Position numbers and translations under genes: made by a program. DNA of 6,842 bases, taken from Chlamydiota bacterium. Lineage in GTDB: Bacteria > Chlamydiota > Chlamydiia > Chlamydiales > Rhabdochlamydiaceae. Below are positions 6,180 through 6,842 of this stretch, piece after piece; the first letter of the stretch is position 1, and each line of letters begins with the position of its first letter. Under the pieces are notes generated by a model that was not told where the DNA came from, ran no database searches, and saw only the letters and a program-made list of their open reading frames with translations. The stretch spans positions 1 to 6,842 of the forward strand of contig JAAKFB010000097.1 in assembly GCA_011065235.1 (NCBI GenBank), in the 5' to 3' direction.

Positions 6180-6842
6180 TTATTTTTCTTTCTCAACAAA
6201 TGCCCTATAGGCTTGTTGAGGATGATTGGGGCGATCAGGGAATCTTAATCTGATTTTTTTTGCAATAATCATCCGTTTGAGGACATATTCTCTAATATAA
6301 CGAGGACTTCTTCCTAGAATAGAAGCTATCTCATTGGCATTAAGAGATCTATTCGAGCAAAGTTCCATAATCAAATTTTGGAGCTCTTCAGAATTGGTTT
6401 TTCCTTTAAGTTCGCGGATTTTTCGCATAATTTTGTCAGGAAATTCTGAAAGAGCAGATTTTTTAGAGTCTAATGCAGAAGAAATTTGATAGCTTAACTC
6501 CCCAGGTTGGGTGGCAATATGGGGAGTTAACTCCCCAGGTTGGGTGGCAATATGGGGAGCTAGAGTGTAATAAGTCGTACTTCCTCTGCCTTTTTTCTCT
6601 AGAATTGCTTGATCTCTTAATTTCCGAAGATGCGAGCTCGCTGTTAGAGTATCGACACCATTAATGGTCCGATAGTCTGAATTTGTTATAGCTCCCATTT
6701 CTCTTAGTACAATAAGCGTTCTATACACATCTGAATTGAAGAATTGGAATTTTGCCAAAATCGGAGCCCTGAATTTTGAAGCTTCGAAGCAGCTCATATT
6801 CAAGAATATGAGCGATGGAGAAGATTCGAAAGGCATGGGTTT
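6180..6842 (-). CDS. C-terminal part of an AlbA_2/RecG-like ATP-binding regulator (partial)
   Basis: The frame is open from the right edge to the stop at 6180-6182. An ATG at 6834-6836 would give 218 residues, but no stop precedes it, so the gene may start outside the window. Residues 34-91 form a winged helix (VYRTLIVLREMG, ITNSDYRTINGVDTLTASSHLRKLRD, GRGSTTYY). A repetitive linker with two HIATQPGEL units (95-113) follows, then a second helix-turn-helix (about 150-212: NANEIASILGRSPRYIREYV, ending HPQQAY). This layout, including TPxx-GE linker repeats and a final HPxQAY, is typical of the C-terminus of AlbA_2-domain or RecG-like ATP-binding proteins of about 400-500 residues. Their N-terminal ATPase-like half is not seen here. 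Residues 1-27 are not recognisable and overlap palindromes, so the gene could be a truncated copy with a spurious N-terminus. It converges on the secretin operon. Confidence 0.65.
   Translation of the reverse strand, partial: KPMPFESSPSLIFLNMSCFEASKFRAPILAKFQFFNSDVYRTLIVLREMGAITNSDYRTINGVDTLTASSHLRKLRDQAILEKKGRGSTTYYTLAPHIATQPGELTPHIATQPGELSYQISSALDSKKSALSEFPDKIMRKIRELKGKTNSEELQNLIMELCSNRSLNANEIASILGRSPRYIREYVLKRMIIAKKIRLRFPDRPNHPQQAYRAFVEKEK
6192..6220. other. Inverted repeat at the meeting point of the convergent genes
   Basis: CTCAACAA (6192-6199) pairs perfectly with TTGTTGAG (6213-6220). Inside, GCC (6202-6204) pairs with GGC (6210-6212) around CTATA, leaving a 2-base bulge. It lies in the last codons of the minus-strand gene and 16 bases past the stop of the YidD-like gene. 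On neither strand does a T-run follow the hairpin (the T-rich stretch at 6180-6191 precedes it on the plus strand), so it is not a classical intrinsic terminator. It could still mark the 3' end of the plus-strand operon mRNA. Confidence 0.5.
6494..6559 (-). repeat. Perfect 33-bp tandem duplication in the regulator's linker
   Basis: Units 6494-6526 and 6527-6559 are identical over all 33 bases and encode two copies of an 11-residue PHIATQPGELT-type unit, so the frame is kept. Each unit begins with CTCCCCA and ends with TGGGGAG. The first therefore has TTAACTCCCCA (6494-6504) and TGGGGAGTTAA (6520-6530) as an 11-bp inverted repeat around a 15-base loop. The second copy shares the middle arm. 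Absence of any mismatch points to recent duplication. Confidence 0.9.
6781..6813. other. Adjacent palindromes near the right edge
   Basis: GCTTCGAAGC (6781-6790) is a perfect palindrome overlapping GAAGCTTC (6778-6785). Directly beside it, GCTCATATTC (6792-6801) and GAATATGAGC (6804-6813) form a perfect 10-bp inverted repeat with AA between them. Both fall in the N-terminal codons of the minus-strand regulator, in the part that resembles no known domain. They may be an operator, a hairpin in the mRNA, or a scar at a rearrangement junction. Confidence 0.5.

Noticed and set aside
6494..6559. Possible CRISPR repeats
   Set aside because: There are two units directly joined with no spacers, and they are in frame within a coding linker.

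Overview
The window looks like a piece of a Chlamydiota (probably environmental, Parachlamydiales-like) chromosome. The taxon is inferred from the style of the secretin (GspD-like N0-N1-N2 front end, chlamydia-like operon with moderate GC) and from flanking AbiEii and AlbA_2-type genes that are common in amoeba-associated chlamydiae. No rRNA or housekeeping marker is present to prove it, so the taxonomic call is an inference.

Layout. Bases 6-629 (+) hold the C-terminal half of an AbiEii-type nucleotidyltransferase toxin. The frame has an in-frame stop at its left edge and no convincing start, so it looks like a remnant. A 145-base gap follows, with a candidate extended -10 promoter and a small hairpin. 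Bases 775-4881 (+) encode a 1368-residue outer-membrane secretin, about twice the usual GspD length. The excess comes from nine tandem N3-like periplasmic modules (1675-3894) where a canonical secretin has one. Overlapping its 3' end by 38 bases is a 320-residue predicted lipoprotein (4844-5806) with TPR-like helices and a C-terminal PGSGY-type membrane domain. That gene overlaps by 11 bases a small secreted YidD-like protein (5796-6176) which lacks the family's usual cysteines. The three genes are best read as one translationally coupled operon.

The operon meets, only 3 bases away, a convergent gene on the minus strand (6180 to the right edge). This is the C-terminal winged-helix part of an AlbA_2/RecG-like ATP-binding regulator, with a perfect 33-bp tandem duplication in its linker. 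Both flanking genes look AT-richer than the operon and belong to families typical of accessory DNA, so the secretin operon appears to lie between mobile or defence-type remnants.

Working model (inference): the secretin forms a very long periplasmic channel, the lipoprotein assists its assembly or localisation, and the YidD-like protein has an envelope role. Neither gspE/F/G nor type III genes lie in the window, so it cannot be decided from this DNA whether the secretin serves a type II system, a type III system or something else. The most unusual object here is the nine-module secretin.
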